Below are positions 46,546-58,545 of a stretch of 64,000 nt of DNA, in pieces. Positions within the stretch are counted from its first letter, which is position 1; each line of letters begins with the position of its first letter. The notes below the pieces were generated by a model that worked only from the letters and a program-made list of their open reading frames with translations, was not told the DNA's origin and made no database searches. Origin of the DNA: Macrostomum hystrix. Taxonomy: Eukaryota > Platyhelminthes > Macrostomidae. Made by a program: the position numbers and the translations under genes. The stretch is from positions 31,954,501-32,018,500 of the forward strand of contig CATNEN010000038.1 in assembly GCA_950097015.1 (NCBI GenBank), in the 5' to 3' direction.

Positions 46546-47439
46546 ATGTTTGTTCAGTTTTCGAGCAAGATGGACCACAGCCCCTTTTTGTTATTTTCGA
46601 TGCCTTACGCTTTCTTATATGAAATATTTTCTAACTTTTAATAGTTTTTTGTTTCAATATATCCCAGAGACTTTTATAGTACAGGCTTTGCTGTGAAATC
46701 AGTGAACCATTCTATATTTATTTGTCACGAGACGTTTTAAAAGCGAATTTTTCTCGAAGTGTTCTAAACTTCTAAATGTGGAATATTTGAAACAGGTATT
46801 TTTCTAATCCCTCTGTGATCTATCTCCTTGATGGTGGTGAGTGTGAAGTAATTCCATTATTCATTTCAGTGCAATAACTCGCTTGTTTTATAAAAAAATA
46901 TTTTGCATGAAATTATCGCATGGCTGCTACATGGTTTATTGTCTGCCGCAAATTATTAACCACATATTAAATAATTAAATTGATCTGTAAAATCAGAAAT
47001 AATTAAACGCCTGCAAATTTAGTAAGAAATCAGTAAACTTTGTTAATATGCTGTAAGTGTTCTTAACTTCTTTAATTTATTTCTCAATTCGATACACAAA
47101 TAGAATGTGATAAATGCTTTTGGCAATAATTTCGAATGAGCTTGAATGTCATTATGCAATACTTTCGTCAGTTGCAAAACTTTTCTCTATCAAATTAGTT
47201 ATTGCATAATCCATTTTAAAATTCTTATAGCTTTCTCAGAACAACTTAACGAATAAAGAAACAAAATGCACCCACATACTGAATTTCACTGCCGAATGCC
47301 AGCACTTGTGACGTAACTGATAGCACATTTGGGTGGAAATGGTCAGTCCAATTTGTCACCACTGCAGTAAAATATGTGCGGATTTATTCCACCGTGAACC
47401 ACGTTTGTGTTTGCGTAACAATTAGTGACTCGAAAACAC

Positions 47440-47960
47440 TGAGAATTATCCCCTAACCCACTGAGAATTATCCTCCAACCCAGTGAGAATTATCCCATAA
47501 CCCACTGAGAATTATCCTCCAACCCACTGAGAATTATCCCATAACCCACTGAGAATTATCCCCTAACCCACTGAGAATTATCCTCCAACCCACTGAGAAT
47601 TATTCCATAACCCACTGAGAATTATCCTCCAACCCACTGAGAATTATCCTCCAACCCAGTGAGAATTATCCCATAACCCACTGAGAATTATCCTCCAATC
47701 CACTGAGAATTATCCCATAACCCACTGAGAATTATCCCCTAACCCACTGAGAATTATCCTCCAACCCACTGAGAATTATCCTCCAACCCACTGAGAATTA
47801 TCCTCCAACCCACTGAGAATTATCCTCCAACCCCCTGAGAATTATCCCATAACCCACTGAGAATTATCCTCCAACCCACTGAGAATTATCCTCCAACCCA
47901 CTGAGAATTATCCTCAACCCACTAAGAATTATCCTCAACCCACTAAGAATTATCCAACAC
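47440..47960. repeat. 22-bp minisatellite, outer array of right arm
   Basis: Same unit as 46020-46545, in the position homologous to the left-arm array but less than half its length. Confidence 0.95.
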
Positions 47961-48099
47961 ATTACGAATCACCCTTCAACCCACAGCAGCAAGTCCTCGT
48001 GGTCATATTTTGAAGTTATAGAAGATCTACTTCCTAACTAATATATACTCAGCAACAGCTAAACCCCCCCAACTCACGCTGTCACACTGCCCAAAAGTA

Positions 48100-48414
48100 T
48101 TGTGTGCCATCGGTGACTCAGAAATGTGTGAAGGCTGCCGCCGCCAGACGCGAGCGCAAAGTGCGGCATGGGGGATTTGGAGAGGGGGTGGCGCAACTCC
48201 CTCCTGCTACAGCCTACAGCAGCAGTTTCTGCCATTTGCTACGACAACCTTTGGCGGCCCGCAGAACTGCATGCTTCAAGACGACAACGCTGCGCCACAT
48301 CGAGCAGCACACGTGCAGCTGCTGAAGGAGCAGCTCGGCATTCGCACATTGAACTGGCCGTCAAAGTCTCCAGACATGAACCCCATCGAGCATGGGTGGG
48401 ACTTTGTTATTTAA
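48100..48414 (+). pseudogene. Tc1/mariner-type transposase fragment
   Basis: The last 45 codons carry the second catalytic Asp block (MLQDDNAAPHRA) and the typical LNWPSKSPDMNPIEHGWD end of the DDE domain, with Asp, Asn-Pro-Ile-Glu and His-x-Trp visible. The upstream part is degraded and split between frames, and the N-terminal DNA-binding domain is missing. It is inserted in the right arm only, between segments matching about 24060 and 23930 of the left arm. Confidence 0.75.
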
Positions 48415-49289
48415 ATTGGCATGCATCAAATCCTATGCTCATTGGGATCAAACGGCTGATAAATCCCAATTGTCATCGCTGGCCAAATTATTTTTAATTA
48501 ATTAATATTACTCAAGTTTTAATCAGTTTGCACAGAAACAATAACCAAAAACAACTTTAGCATTAACAAACAACCTGAACTTGCTCTTGATTAATTATTG
48601 TGTAGCAAATCGTAAAATTGTTATTGTATCGTACTTACTAAAAATAGTTTTCTGTCGTAGAAATTTCTAGAATTTTCTTAGACTTTCTTTAGGAATTGTT
48701 TGTATTCCTATGTATTGATATGAAATAGATAAATAATTTAAAACATGCGCATTTACTTTGTTTGTATCAACCTGTTAATACAGCTGGTCAGTCTGTACAA
48801 AATTAGTTATATTATATTTGTTATAATTGTAAAGAACTTTCCAGAAAGCCGTTAATAACTACGAGCGTAGTTATAACTAATAACTAATACCTCGTATAAA
48901 TATACAGGAGGTACCCAGCCTAAAGTTTAACCGTCTTTTTACTTCTTCAAACACAACCTTAAAACTACAAACGAACCACCGCTTTCACTTCATTTATTGA
49001 AACCCACTACAATTGCATTTCGGACTTGGCTAGCAAAATGAATAGATTAATAAGTTACGCTATACTACTAGGACGCTTGTAGCGAATATGGTGACAGGTG
49101 AGTTATTTATAAATGCGCAATAAAAATGGGCTTGTACAGAATAATAAAAAAATAGACTTAATTTATACGAGAAGGAGACGCAAGCAAAAGTTAAAGTTGA
49201 ACTAAGAAAATAAGCCGCAGTAAGAACTGTACTTATAGGAAAAACATTACGCATTTAAAATTGTCACGTGAAATCACTCGCAACCCTGT

Positions 49290-49405
49290 TCAACTCTTCG
49301 CAGGTTTGGTGGCGGCCTTTTTAATAGGCGTCTTCTTCGGCGTTTCCGCCTTCGTCTTCTTGGTCGCGGCCGCTTTCGGTTTTTTTGCAGCCTTCGGCGC
49401 TGCCT
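49290..49405 (-). pseudogene. Histone H1 C-terminal fragment
   Basis: Minus-strand frame APKAAKKPKAAATKKTKAET, then PKKTPIKKAATKPAKS and TGA. It matches the last codons of the H1 gene at 22658-23431 with several substitutions. The downstream flank also matches. Homology ends abruptly at the prominin B intron-7 array. There is no globular domain, so it is non-functional. Confidence 0.9.
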
Positions 49406-49970
49406 AATAAAAATAGGGGTTGGGGGATATTTTGGAATGTGGTTAGGGGATATTTGGGAATGGGGTTAGGGCAGGGGTAGGCAAACTTATTTGCTGGCGG
49501 GCCAAAGAAAGAACTAAATGACGACAGCGGGCCGCATTGACTGTATAAATATGAGATAGGGGAGGGATATGAGACACAGGAAAGATGAGACACCGGAGAG
49601 ATAAGACAGGGGAGAGATTAGACACGGGAGAGATTAAACACGAGATAGATGAAACAGGACACTGCAGATGTCAGAAGGGGCAACGGGCCGGATTTGGGAG
49701 CTTCGAGTGCCGCATCTGGCCCGCGGGCTGGAGTTTGCCGACCCCTGGGTTTGGGGATATTTGGGAATGGGGTTAGGGGATATTTGCGAATGGTGTTAGG
49801 GAATATTCGTGTATGGGGTTAGGGGATATTTGGGGATGGGGTTAGGGAATATTAGGGGATGGGGTTCGGGGGATATTTTAGAATGGGGTTAGGGAATATT
49901 AGGGGATGGGGTTCGGGGGATATTTTAGAATGGGGTTAGGGGATATTTAGGAATAAGAGGATATTCGCTG
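49406..49970. repeat. ~23-bp minisatellite, prominin B intron 7 region
   Basis: Units of ggggttaggggatatttggg plus aat, the reverse complement of the array in copy A intron 7. It is shorter and is interrupted by a hAT-like MITE. Confidence 0.9.
49472..49747. mobile_element. hAT-like non-autonomous transposon
   Basis: 276 bp with terminal inverted repeats caggggtaggcaaact and agtttgccgacccctg (15 of 16 match). The 8-bp flanks ggttaggg and ggtttggg agree at 7 of 8, as for a hAT target-site duplication. The interior carries a few tandem agacacgggagagat-like units. Confidence 0.85.
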
Positions 49971-49991
49971 CAGGCATCAAAGCACACTCAC

Positions 49992-52900
49992 CCGGCATTC
50001 AAATTAGGCTCGTATTCATGAGTCTTCCTGTACAGATTGGCCAGTTTGATGGCCAGTATGAGGCAGGGCAGGAGGCAGATGAGGCACAGTCCATAGCCGG
50101 CCCAGAAGCCGTTGAATGGTCTCAGCAGGCTAACAAAGGGAGTGCCGACAATGCTTCGCAGGGAGGCGCCGAGATTCCTACAGTCCAACGCGGAGGAGAG
50201 CAGGCCGGCCAAGGCTGGAAAGATTGTCTGGTTGAGCAGCTGCTCCGCTGACCCGATGCCGCCTTCCACAGCCGACTGGTTGATGAGGCTGCTCAGGATA
50301 GCGGGTGAGCGCAGGTTCGATTCCAGTTTAGTCAGGATGTCAGTCAGGCTAGCGAAACTGGTGTTGAGGTCGGCAACTTCCGAGTCCAGGGTCCGCAGCT
50401 GGGTTAGAAAGGCCTCGCCCGTGTTGTTAACATTGTCAAAGGCGGTTGATAGGTTGTTGTGGAGGAAGGCGAAGGGAGGACGATCCCCAGGGTTTGCGTT
50501 GCGCGAGATATTGTCCAGAGCTGCTAGGAGAGACGCCAGGCCGAAGTGAGGCAAGACCTTTCTGACATGAGTCTGAGGAGCAAAATCAAATTTAAACAAT
50601 TAATTCCTGCTCACTACTCGTTAGCAGCCTAAGTAAGTAGTATGCACTTGACCTAAGTAACTTAAACCACAACTTAAACCATAGACTATGCTAAACTGCG
50701 AATCTAAAAAATCCAGTTTATAATCCCGAAAAATCCCGACACTACTCCGCGGAAACCCATTAGTAATCCTGAAATCCCATTACTACTCCTGAAATCACAT
50801 TTGTAATCCTGAAATCTTATTACTAATCCTGAAATCCCATTACTAATCCTGAAATCCCAGTACAAATCCTGAAATCCCATTGCTAATCCTAAAATCCCAT
50901 TGCTAATCCTAAAATCCCATTACTAATCCTGAAATCCCATTGCTAATCCTAAAATCCCATTACTAATCCTGAAATCCCATTGCTAATCCTAAAATCCCAT
51001 TACTAATCCTGAAATCCCATTGCTAATCCTAAAATCCCATTAATAATCCTGAAATCCCATAATTAATCCTAAAATCCCATTACTAATCCTGAAATCCCAT
51101 TGCTAATCCTAAAATCCCATTACTAATCCTAAAATCCCATTACTAATCCTGAAATCCCATTGCTAATCCTAAAATCCCATTACTAATCCTTAAATCCCAT
51201 AATTAATCCTGAAATCCCATTGCTAATCCTAAAATCCCATTACTAATCCTGAAATCCCATTGCTAATCCTGAAATCCCATTGCTAATTCTGAAATCCCAT
51301 TACTAATCCTGAAATCCCATAATTAATCCTAAAATCCCATTGCTAATCCTAAAATCCCATTGCTAATCCTAAAATCCCATTACTAATCCTGAAATCCAAT
51401 TACTAATCCTGAAATCCCATTCCCAAACCTGAAAAATCCCATTCCCAAACCTGAAAAATCCCATTCTCAAACCTGAAAAATCCCATTCCCAAGCATGAAA
51501 ACTCCCATTTCCAAACATGAAATCCCATTCTTTAACCTAAAAAGAATCCTATTCCCAAACTAGAAAACTCCCATTCCTTAATCTAAAAAGAAGAATCCCA
51601 TTCCATTCACATTCACACGAGTTGAAGCAACAAAGCATTGAGTAGAAATAGAGTTTCTATAGTTTAGAAAAGCTGACCAGAGTGGCTGTAACTCACCTCA
51701 AACTGGGTAAAGTTTCTAAGCGTTGCATTCTCAGAAAGTTCCTGCATGTTGCGCAACTCGCTAGCAGTTAGCGAGAGTCCCTGATAATAGTCTGATACCT
51801 GTTTGATCAATCGATTGAGCAAGTCGGACAGGCCGAGATAATTTGACAGGACGTTCAGATCGATTGCCTCGGCAAGGGTCTGACCCTCACAGCCGGACAA
51901 TAGCATACTCACTGGCTTCTTGGCCAGGTTGTGAAGTGACAAATTCTGTGGGGAAGGAACACTTCGCTCGATGAGTCGATTAACAAATTCATCTAGCAGC
52001 GAGTAGCCATAGTTGCCGGTCCGGCCGCTGACGTAGCGACATACTTCGGTCTCTGCCATTCAAAGCAAGGAAACTTATTCAATTATTAGTGCCAAAAAAC
52101 ATTTCGACATAGTTCCCACTGTGCAGTCCGTCGGAAATCCCACTCTGCAGTCCCTAAAAATCCCACTGTACAGTCCCTAAAAGATCCCAATCTGCAGTCC
52201 CTAAAAGATCCCACTGTACAGTCCCTAAAAGATCCCAATCTGCAGTCCCTAAAATATCCCACTCTGCAGTCCCTAAAAGATCCCAATCTGCAGTCCCTAA
52301 AAGATCCCACTGTACAGTCCCTAAAAGATCCCAATCTGCAGTCCCTAAAATATCCCACTCTGCAGTCCCTAAAATATCCCACTCTGCAGTCCCTAAAATA
52401 TCCCACTCTGCAGTCCCTAAAATATCCCACTCTGCAGTCCCTAAAATATCCCACTCTGCAGTCCCTAAAATATCCCACTCTGCAGTCCCTAAAAGATCCC
52501 AATCTGCAGTCCCTAAAATATCCCACTCTGCAGTACCTACAAGTTCCCACTCTGCAGTCCCTACAAGTTCCCACTCTGCAGTCCCTATAAGTTCCCACTC
52601 TGCAGTCCCTACAAGTTCCCACTCTGCAGTCCCTAAAATATCCCACTCTGCAGTCCCTAAAAGATCCCACTGTACAGTCCCTAAAAGATCCCACTCTGCA
52701 GTCCCTTAGAGATCCCACTCTGCAGTCCCTTGGAGATCCCACTCTGCAGTCCCTAAAAGATCCCATTCTGAACTCCCACAGAGGTCCCACTCTGCAGTCC
52801 CTAAAATATCACCATTTTGAAGTCCCTAAAGGATCCCACTCTGCAGTCCCTTAGAGATCCCACTCATGAGTCCCTTAGAGATCCCACTCATGAGTCCCTT

Positions 52901-55900
52901 AGAGATCCCACTCTGCAGTCCCTAGAATATCCCACTCTGCAGTCCCTAAAAGATCCCACTCATGAGTCCCTTAGAGATCCCACTCATGAGTCCCTTAGAG
53001 ATCCCACTCTGCAGTCCCTAGAATATCCCACTCTGCAGTCCCTAAAAGATCCCACTCATGAGTCCCTTAGAGATCCCACTCATGAGTCCCTTAGAGATCC
53101 CACTCTGCAGTCCCTAGAATATCCCACTCTGCAGTCCCTAAAAGATCCCACTCATGAGTCCCTTAGAGATCCCACTCATGAGTCCCTTAGAGATCCCACT
53201 CTGCAGTCCCTAGAATATCCCACTCTGCAGTCCCTAAAAGATCCCACTCATGAGTCCCTTAGAGATCCCACTCTGCAGTCCCTACAAGTTCCCACTCTGC
53301 AGTCCCTAGAATATCCCACTCTGCAGTCCCTAAAAGATCCCACTCATGAGTCCCTTAGAGATCCCACTCATGAGTCCCTTAGAGGTCCCACTCTGCAGTC
53401 CCTAGAATATCCCACTCTGCAGTCCCTAAAAGATCCCACTCATGAGTCCCTTAGAGATCCCACTCTGCAGTCCCTACAAGTTCCCACTCTGCAGTCCCTA
53501 CAAGTTCCCACTCTGCAGTCCCTACAAGTTCCCACTCTGCAGTCCCTACAAGTTCCCACTCTGCAGTCCCTAAAAGATCCCACTCTGCAGTCCCTAAAAT
53601 ATCACCATTTTGAAGTCCCTAAAAGATCCCACTCTGCAGTCCCTAAAATATCACCATTTTAAAGTCCCTAAAATATCCCACTCTGCAGTCCCTAAAGGAT
53701 CCCACTCATGAGTCCCTTAGAGATCCCACTCTGCAGTCCCTAAGAGATCCCACTCTGCAGTCCCTAAAAGATCCCATTCTGAACTCCCACAGAGGTCCCA
53801 CTCTGTAGTCCCTAAAATATCACCATTTTGAAGTCCCTAAAGGATCCCACTCTGCAGTCCCTTAGAGATCCCACTCATGAGTCCCTTAGAGATCCCACTC
53901 TGCAGTCCCTAGAATATCCCACTCTGCAGTCCCTAAAAGATCCCACTCATGAGTCCCTTAGAGATCCCACTCTGCAGTCCCTAAAAGATCCCACTCTGCA
54001 GTCCCTAAAATATCACCATTTTGAAGTCCCTAAAAGATCCCACTCTGCAGTCCCTAAAATATCACCATTTTAAAGTCCCTAAAATATCCCACTCTGCAGT
54101 CCCTAAAGGATCCCACTCTGCAGTCCCTAAAGGATCCCACTCATGAGTCCCTTAGAGATCCCACTCTGCAGTCCCTAAAGGATCCCACTCTGCAGTCCCT
54201 AAAGGATCCCACTCATGAGTCCCTTAGAGATCCCACTCTGCAGTCCCTAAAGGATCCCACTCTGCAGTCCCTAAAGGATCCCACTCATGAGTCCCTTAGA
54301 GATCCCACTCTGCAGTCCCTAAGAGATCCCACTCTGCAGTCCCTAAAAGATCCCATTCTGAACTCCCACAGAGGTCCCACTCTGCAGTCCCTAAAATATC
54401 ACCATTTTGAAGTCCCTAAAGGATCCCACTCTGCAGTCCCTAAAGGATCCCACTCATGAGTCCCTTAGAGATCCCACTCATGAGTCCCTTAGAGATCCCA
54501 CTCTGCAGTCCCTAAGAGATCCCACTCTGCAGTCCCTAGAATATCCCACTCTGCAGTCCCTAAAAGATCCCACTCATGAGTCCCTTAGAGATCCCACTCT
54601 GCAGTCCCTAAGAGATCCCACTCTGCAGTCCCTAAAAGATCCCATTCTGAACTCCCACAGAGATCCCATGTCGCGATCCCACAGCAGGCTGTATGCAACT
54701 CACCCGCCAAGCCGCCGCCAAGGAAGAAGAGCATTGCGATGAGCATCAGCAGGGCGTAGAACAGGCAGCCGAGTCCCACGCTGGCCAGGAGGCAGTTGGC
54801 GCCGACGCCGCGGTTGCAGCAGCCGGAGTCTTCGAATGGCGGCTCGCCAGCGCAGCCGAACAATAATCCCATGTACAACAGCAGCACCAGAAGCAGGCAG
54901 AAGGTCACTAGCCCGATGCAGATGTAATATCGGAAAGAATCAAAATAGGACGCCATTTCCCAAACTGGCTCCTCCTGCCTTGAGATCGGATTGAACACTT
55001 GGAAAGCGCTAATGTTGCCATAGCGACGCAGCGATAGGGACAGGGGCATGATCAGGCTGTAGGTCATGTTCATTTTGCTCTGAGCCTCGGCTATGTACTT
55101 TTCGAACTGGAATGAGACGCGGAGGCGCGGGCGCGCATAGGCTAGAACCCGAAACCGTCACGCCACGTCACTCAGCCTTTCCTCACTCAGAATCCCCTTC
55201 CCTCACTCAGAATTCCCTCCCTTGTGACGCTGGGTGCGTCCGTCACTCACCGCATCCATGCCAAAGGCGGTGACATTGGCCAGAACTCGCTCTCCGTCTT
55301 TAATGATATTTAATGAAGCCAGCAGTACCGTACTATTGACCATGGCTAGCTGATGATTGAAGTCCGTTAAGCTCTGCATGATAACCGGGTTGAAATTATC
55401 CTCCACTCCACTAAAATTCTTCAGGGTGAAGTACACCAAGTCACAATTAGCTTGTAGGCGAGCCAGCAACCGAAAAAAAATGTTGCCTTGCAGAAAAAGA
55501 TCCGGATTAGGGCAGCCAAACTGTGGCTCAGTTAAAAGCTGCTTTTGGATAGTAATAGTTCCGTTTAAAGCTGTGATGGAGTCGATATAGGCCTGAAAAT
55601 GCGCCAGGACATCGCTGGTTCGATTCTGCATCCATCTAACTTTTCCAATAGCATCGCCGAAGGCCACGAACGCACTAGTTGCATTGATGACGCTGTCGTT
55701 GACATTGACGCCGCTAAGCAGTTGTTGAAATCGTTGAAGAGTTGCGTTGGCTTTCGGTCTCAGATTATTGGCCAAGTTGTCAATGACGCCAGGCGTGGCA
55801 TTGCGACCGCGATTGACTGCAGTCTCCAGGGAATCGGCAATGCGACTGAAAGCTCCGCTGATGTTTGCGAAGGCCCTCCCGCTGGACAGCTGGTCCCGCA

Positions 55901-55938
55901 GCTGCTGATTGGCCAGGAGGGCGAACACGCTGCCGAAA
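49992..55938 (-). CDS. prom: Prominin-like protein, copy B (exons 4-7 present in the window)
   Basis: Exons 55938-55251, 55106-54704, 52052-51697 and 50572-49992 correspond to exons 4-7 of copy A, with all splice sites and phases kept. Relative to A, exon 4 is 51 nt longer (an insertion near GCPNPDLFLQ), exon 5 is 33 nt shorter and exon 6 is 24 nt shorter. All are multiples of three, and no stop interrupts the frames. TM3, TM4 and TM5 are intact ([20 protein letters not shown]). Exons 1-3 (signal peptide, TM1) would lie beyond 60 kb or are lost. The counterpart of terminal exon 8 was not found: an H1 fragment follows the intron-7 array instead, so the frame would read a few codons into TGA at 49990-49988. 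It could be a functional paralogue with another end or a young pseudogene. The in-frame indels favour past selection on the protein. Confidence 0.75.
50755..51590. repeat. 20-bp minisatellite, prominin B intron 6
   Basis: Units of ctgaaatcccattactaatc, with cct/tgc variants often alternating as a 40-bp pair. More than twice as long as the array in copy A. Confidence 0.95.
52110..54690. repeat. 24-bp minisatellite, prominin B intron 5
   Basis: About 2.6 kb of ctgcagtccctaaaagatcc plus cact and variants. In 52850-53230 a 96-bp higher-order unit (four 24-mers: gaatat, aaagat, and two catgag/ttagag forms) repeats at exactly 96-bp spacing (52921, 53017, 53113, 53209). A marker block with atcaccatttt recurs near 52808, 53600, 53820, 54010 and 54400. 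Confidence 0.95.
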
Positions 55939-56782
55939 CTGTGTCGGAGAGGGTGGTAGGATGATAATTCGGTGATTATACGGCCAGTGAGTAGAAGATG
56001 AGAAGTTTATTGATCGATTTATTGGATTCGTAAGACTGATAAGACTGACTGATACTTGGTTAAGTGCCTTAGATGTATTGGTGGCTCAGTGATTGATTAA
56101 TGAATAGATTTATTGATATATTGATTTATTGATTGATTTATTGATATACTAAGTGATAAATTTTATAGACCCAATTTTATAGATAGATTGACAAAACTGA
56201 TATTTGACTGATTGATGAATTTGATAGAATGGTTATTGACTAAGTAAATTATTGTAGTTCGATAAAATCGGTCTTTCGCGTCCCTGGGATTTCCCTAGGG
56301 AAATCCAAAAAAATAGGTTAAACTCAAAATGTCTATGGTCGTTAAGCTATAATATATAGATATGTCTATGGTTTCGAGGGCTGCGGGATAAGGGATTAGT
56401 ACTTATCGTACTACAATAACCCTATAGCACGGTTTCCTCGGTCTTTAATGTCTATGACCTCGAGGCGAGGTGCTATAGTATTACATTGATAAACTGATTA
56501 TTGACTGATTGATTGATTTTTTGACTGATTATAGACAGAGTGAATAATTGATTGATTGATCATCGACTGAATGATTTATTGATAGATGGATTGGTGGCTG
56601 AGTGGTAAATTGACTCATTAGCAGCTAGCCGATCGTGACTAGATGATTGAATGATGTTCTCAAATTGGGGATTGAGTGTTGCTCTAAGACAAACTGTGGC
56701 AGAGGGGTGTCAACGCACATTAAACAAATATTGATGTGGGCAATGGAACCCGAATTAAATATTTTTCGTTACGCAAAAAATT
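55939..56782 (-). other. Prominin B intron 3 remnant (retrotransposon-free)
   Basis: Reverse-complement match to 35080-35815 plus 40100-40307 of copy A, without the 4.3-kb retrotransposon. AT-rich, with tcaat/gattgatt-type low-complexity runs. Homology ends at about 56782. Confidence 0.8.
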
Positions 56783-56799
56783 GCTCCCCTTCGGGGAGC
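56783..56799. other. Perfect 7-bp stem hairpin at the homology breakpoint
   Basis: gctccccttcggggagc: two 7-bp arms around ttc. It lies exactly where homology with copy A ends. Confidence 0.6.
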
Positions 56800-56876
56800 A
56801 GAAATACTTTAAATTCGTCTAGTACGAGTATATACTTTTTAGCAGCTGAATTTACAGCTTTTTAAAGCTACAATGA

Positions 56877-57455
56877 ACCCCCAGTTGACAATGATCCCCC
56901 CGTTTACAATGATCCCCCAGTTGACAATGATCCCCCAGTTGACAATGAACCCCCAGTTGACAATGATCCCCCAGTTGACAATAATCCCCCAGTTGACAAT
57001 GATCCCACAGTTGACAATGATCCCCCAGTTGATGATGATCCCCCCGTTGATGATGATCCCCCAGTTGATGATGATCCCCCCGTTGATGATGATCTCCCAG
57101 TTGACAATGATCCCGCCCGTTGACAATGATCCTCCAGTTCACAATGATCCCCCAGTTGATGATGACTCCCCATTGATGATGATCCCCCGTTAACAATGTT
57201 CCTCCAGTTGACAATGAACCCCCAGTTGACAATGATCCCCCAGTTGATGATGATCACCCAGTTGACAATGATCCCCCCGTTGATGATGATCCCCCAGTTG
57301 ATGATGATCACCCAGTTGACAATGATCCCCCAGTTGACAATGATCCCACAGTTGACAATTTTCCACCAGTTGACAATTATCCCCCAGTTTACCATGATCC
57401 CCCAGTTGACGATTATCCCCCAGTTTACCATGATCCCCATTTTGATGATGACTCC
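56877..57455. repeat. 18-bp minisatellite
   Basis: Units of ccagttgacaatgatccc with gatgatgat variants. It is open in several frames because 18 is a multiple of three. No coding evidence. Confidence 0.95.
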
Positions 57456-58338
57456 ACAGTTGACGTTGATTTTTCAAACGCTGGGTAAGCCAAGATTCTA
57501 ACTCAGATTTCGCCATGTTTTAAACCCTGGTGGGCTATGATTCAAACTCTCGTTTTGCCATGATTTAGACTCTGGTTGACTATGATTCAAACTCTGGTTG
57601 GCTATGATTCAAACTCTGGTTTAGCCATGATTGAAACTCTGGTTTAGCCTTGATTCAAACTCTGGTTTTGCCATGATTCAAACTCTGGTTTAGCCATGAT
57701 TCAGACTCTGGTTGACTATGATTCAAACTCTGGTTGGCTATGATTCAAACTCTGGTTTTGCCATGATTCAAGCTCTGGTTTAGCCATGATTCAAACTCTG
57801 GTTTAGCCATGATTCAGACTCTAGTTTAACTATGATTCAAACTCTGGTTTAGCCATTATTCAGACTCTGGTTTAGCCATGATTCAGACTCTAGTTTAGCC
57901 ATGATTGAAACTCTGGTTTAGCCATGATTTAAACTCTAGTTTAGCCATGCTGATGATGATGGTTTAGCCATGATTCAAGATCTGGTTTAGCCATGATTCA
58001 AACTCTGGTTTAGCCATGATCCAGACTCTAGTTTAGCAATGATTGAAACTCTGGTTTAGCCATGATTCAGACTCTGGTTTAGCCATGTTTCAAACTCTGG
58101 TTTAGCCATGATTCAAACTCTGGTTTAGCCATGATTCAAACTCTGGTTTAGCAATGATTCAAACTCTGGTTTTGCCATGATTCAGACTCTGGTTGGCCAT
58201 GATTCAAACTCTGTTTTAGCCATGATTTAAACTCTAGTTTAGCCATGCTGATGATGATGGTTTAGCCATGATTCAAGATCTGGTTTAGCCATGATTCAAA
58301 CTCTAGTTTAGCCATGATTCAGACTCTAGTTTAGCAAT

Positions 58339-58545
58339 TGTAGTGCACTGCGTTGCCCTGTCCCTCCCACGCGGGCATAGTCAACGTGCACTGCTCTTGG
58401 CACGTACTGTATGTATACACGCACTGTTGCGTAATGCGCTCATGGCTGGACTGCACGTCGGCCTGCCTGCACTGGACGGCACTATATAACAACTCAAATA
58501 TACGGCCCAAGAGGTCACGTTCCTTTCTCACTCAACTGCACTACA
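58339..58545 (+). mobile_element. Solo LTR 1
   Basis: 207 bp from tgtagtgca to tgcactaca (perfect 9-bp inverted ends). Flanked by gcaat at 58334-58338 and 58546-58550, a 5-bp target duplication within a minisatellite unit. Contains a TATA box (actatataac). Differs from the next copy by one base (tatacac/tatgcac). Confidence 0.9.

Larger units (their letters stand above)
45745..49405 (-). repeat. Right arm of the inverted duplication (copy of 23.3-26.0 kb)
   Basis: Reverse-complement counterpart of 23280-25985, ending in a histone H1 fragment. Insertions relative to the left arm: about 45966-47095 (a second array plus 0.5 kb of unrecognised sequence), about 48055-48400 (Tc1-like fragment) and about 48590-49010 (AT-rich, unrecognised). 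Confidence 0.85.

Noticed and set aside
52086-54742. Frames of 234 and 281 codons with regular 8-residue periodicity
   Set aside because: 24-bp repeat in prominin B intron 5. Copy A has only a short array there, and splice sites flank the whole array.
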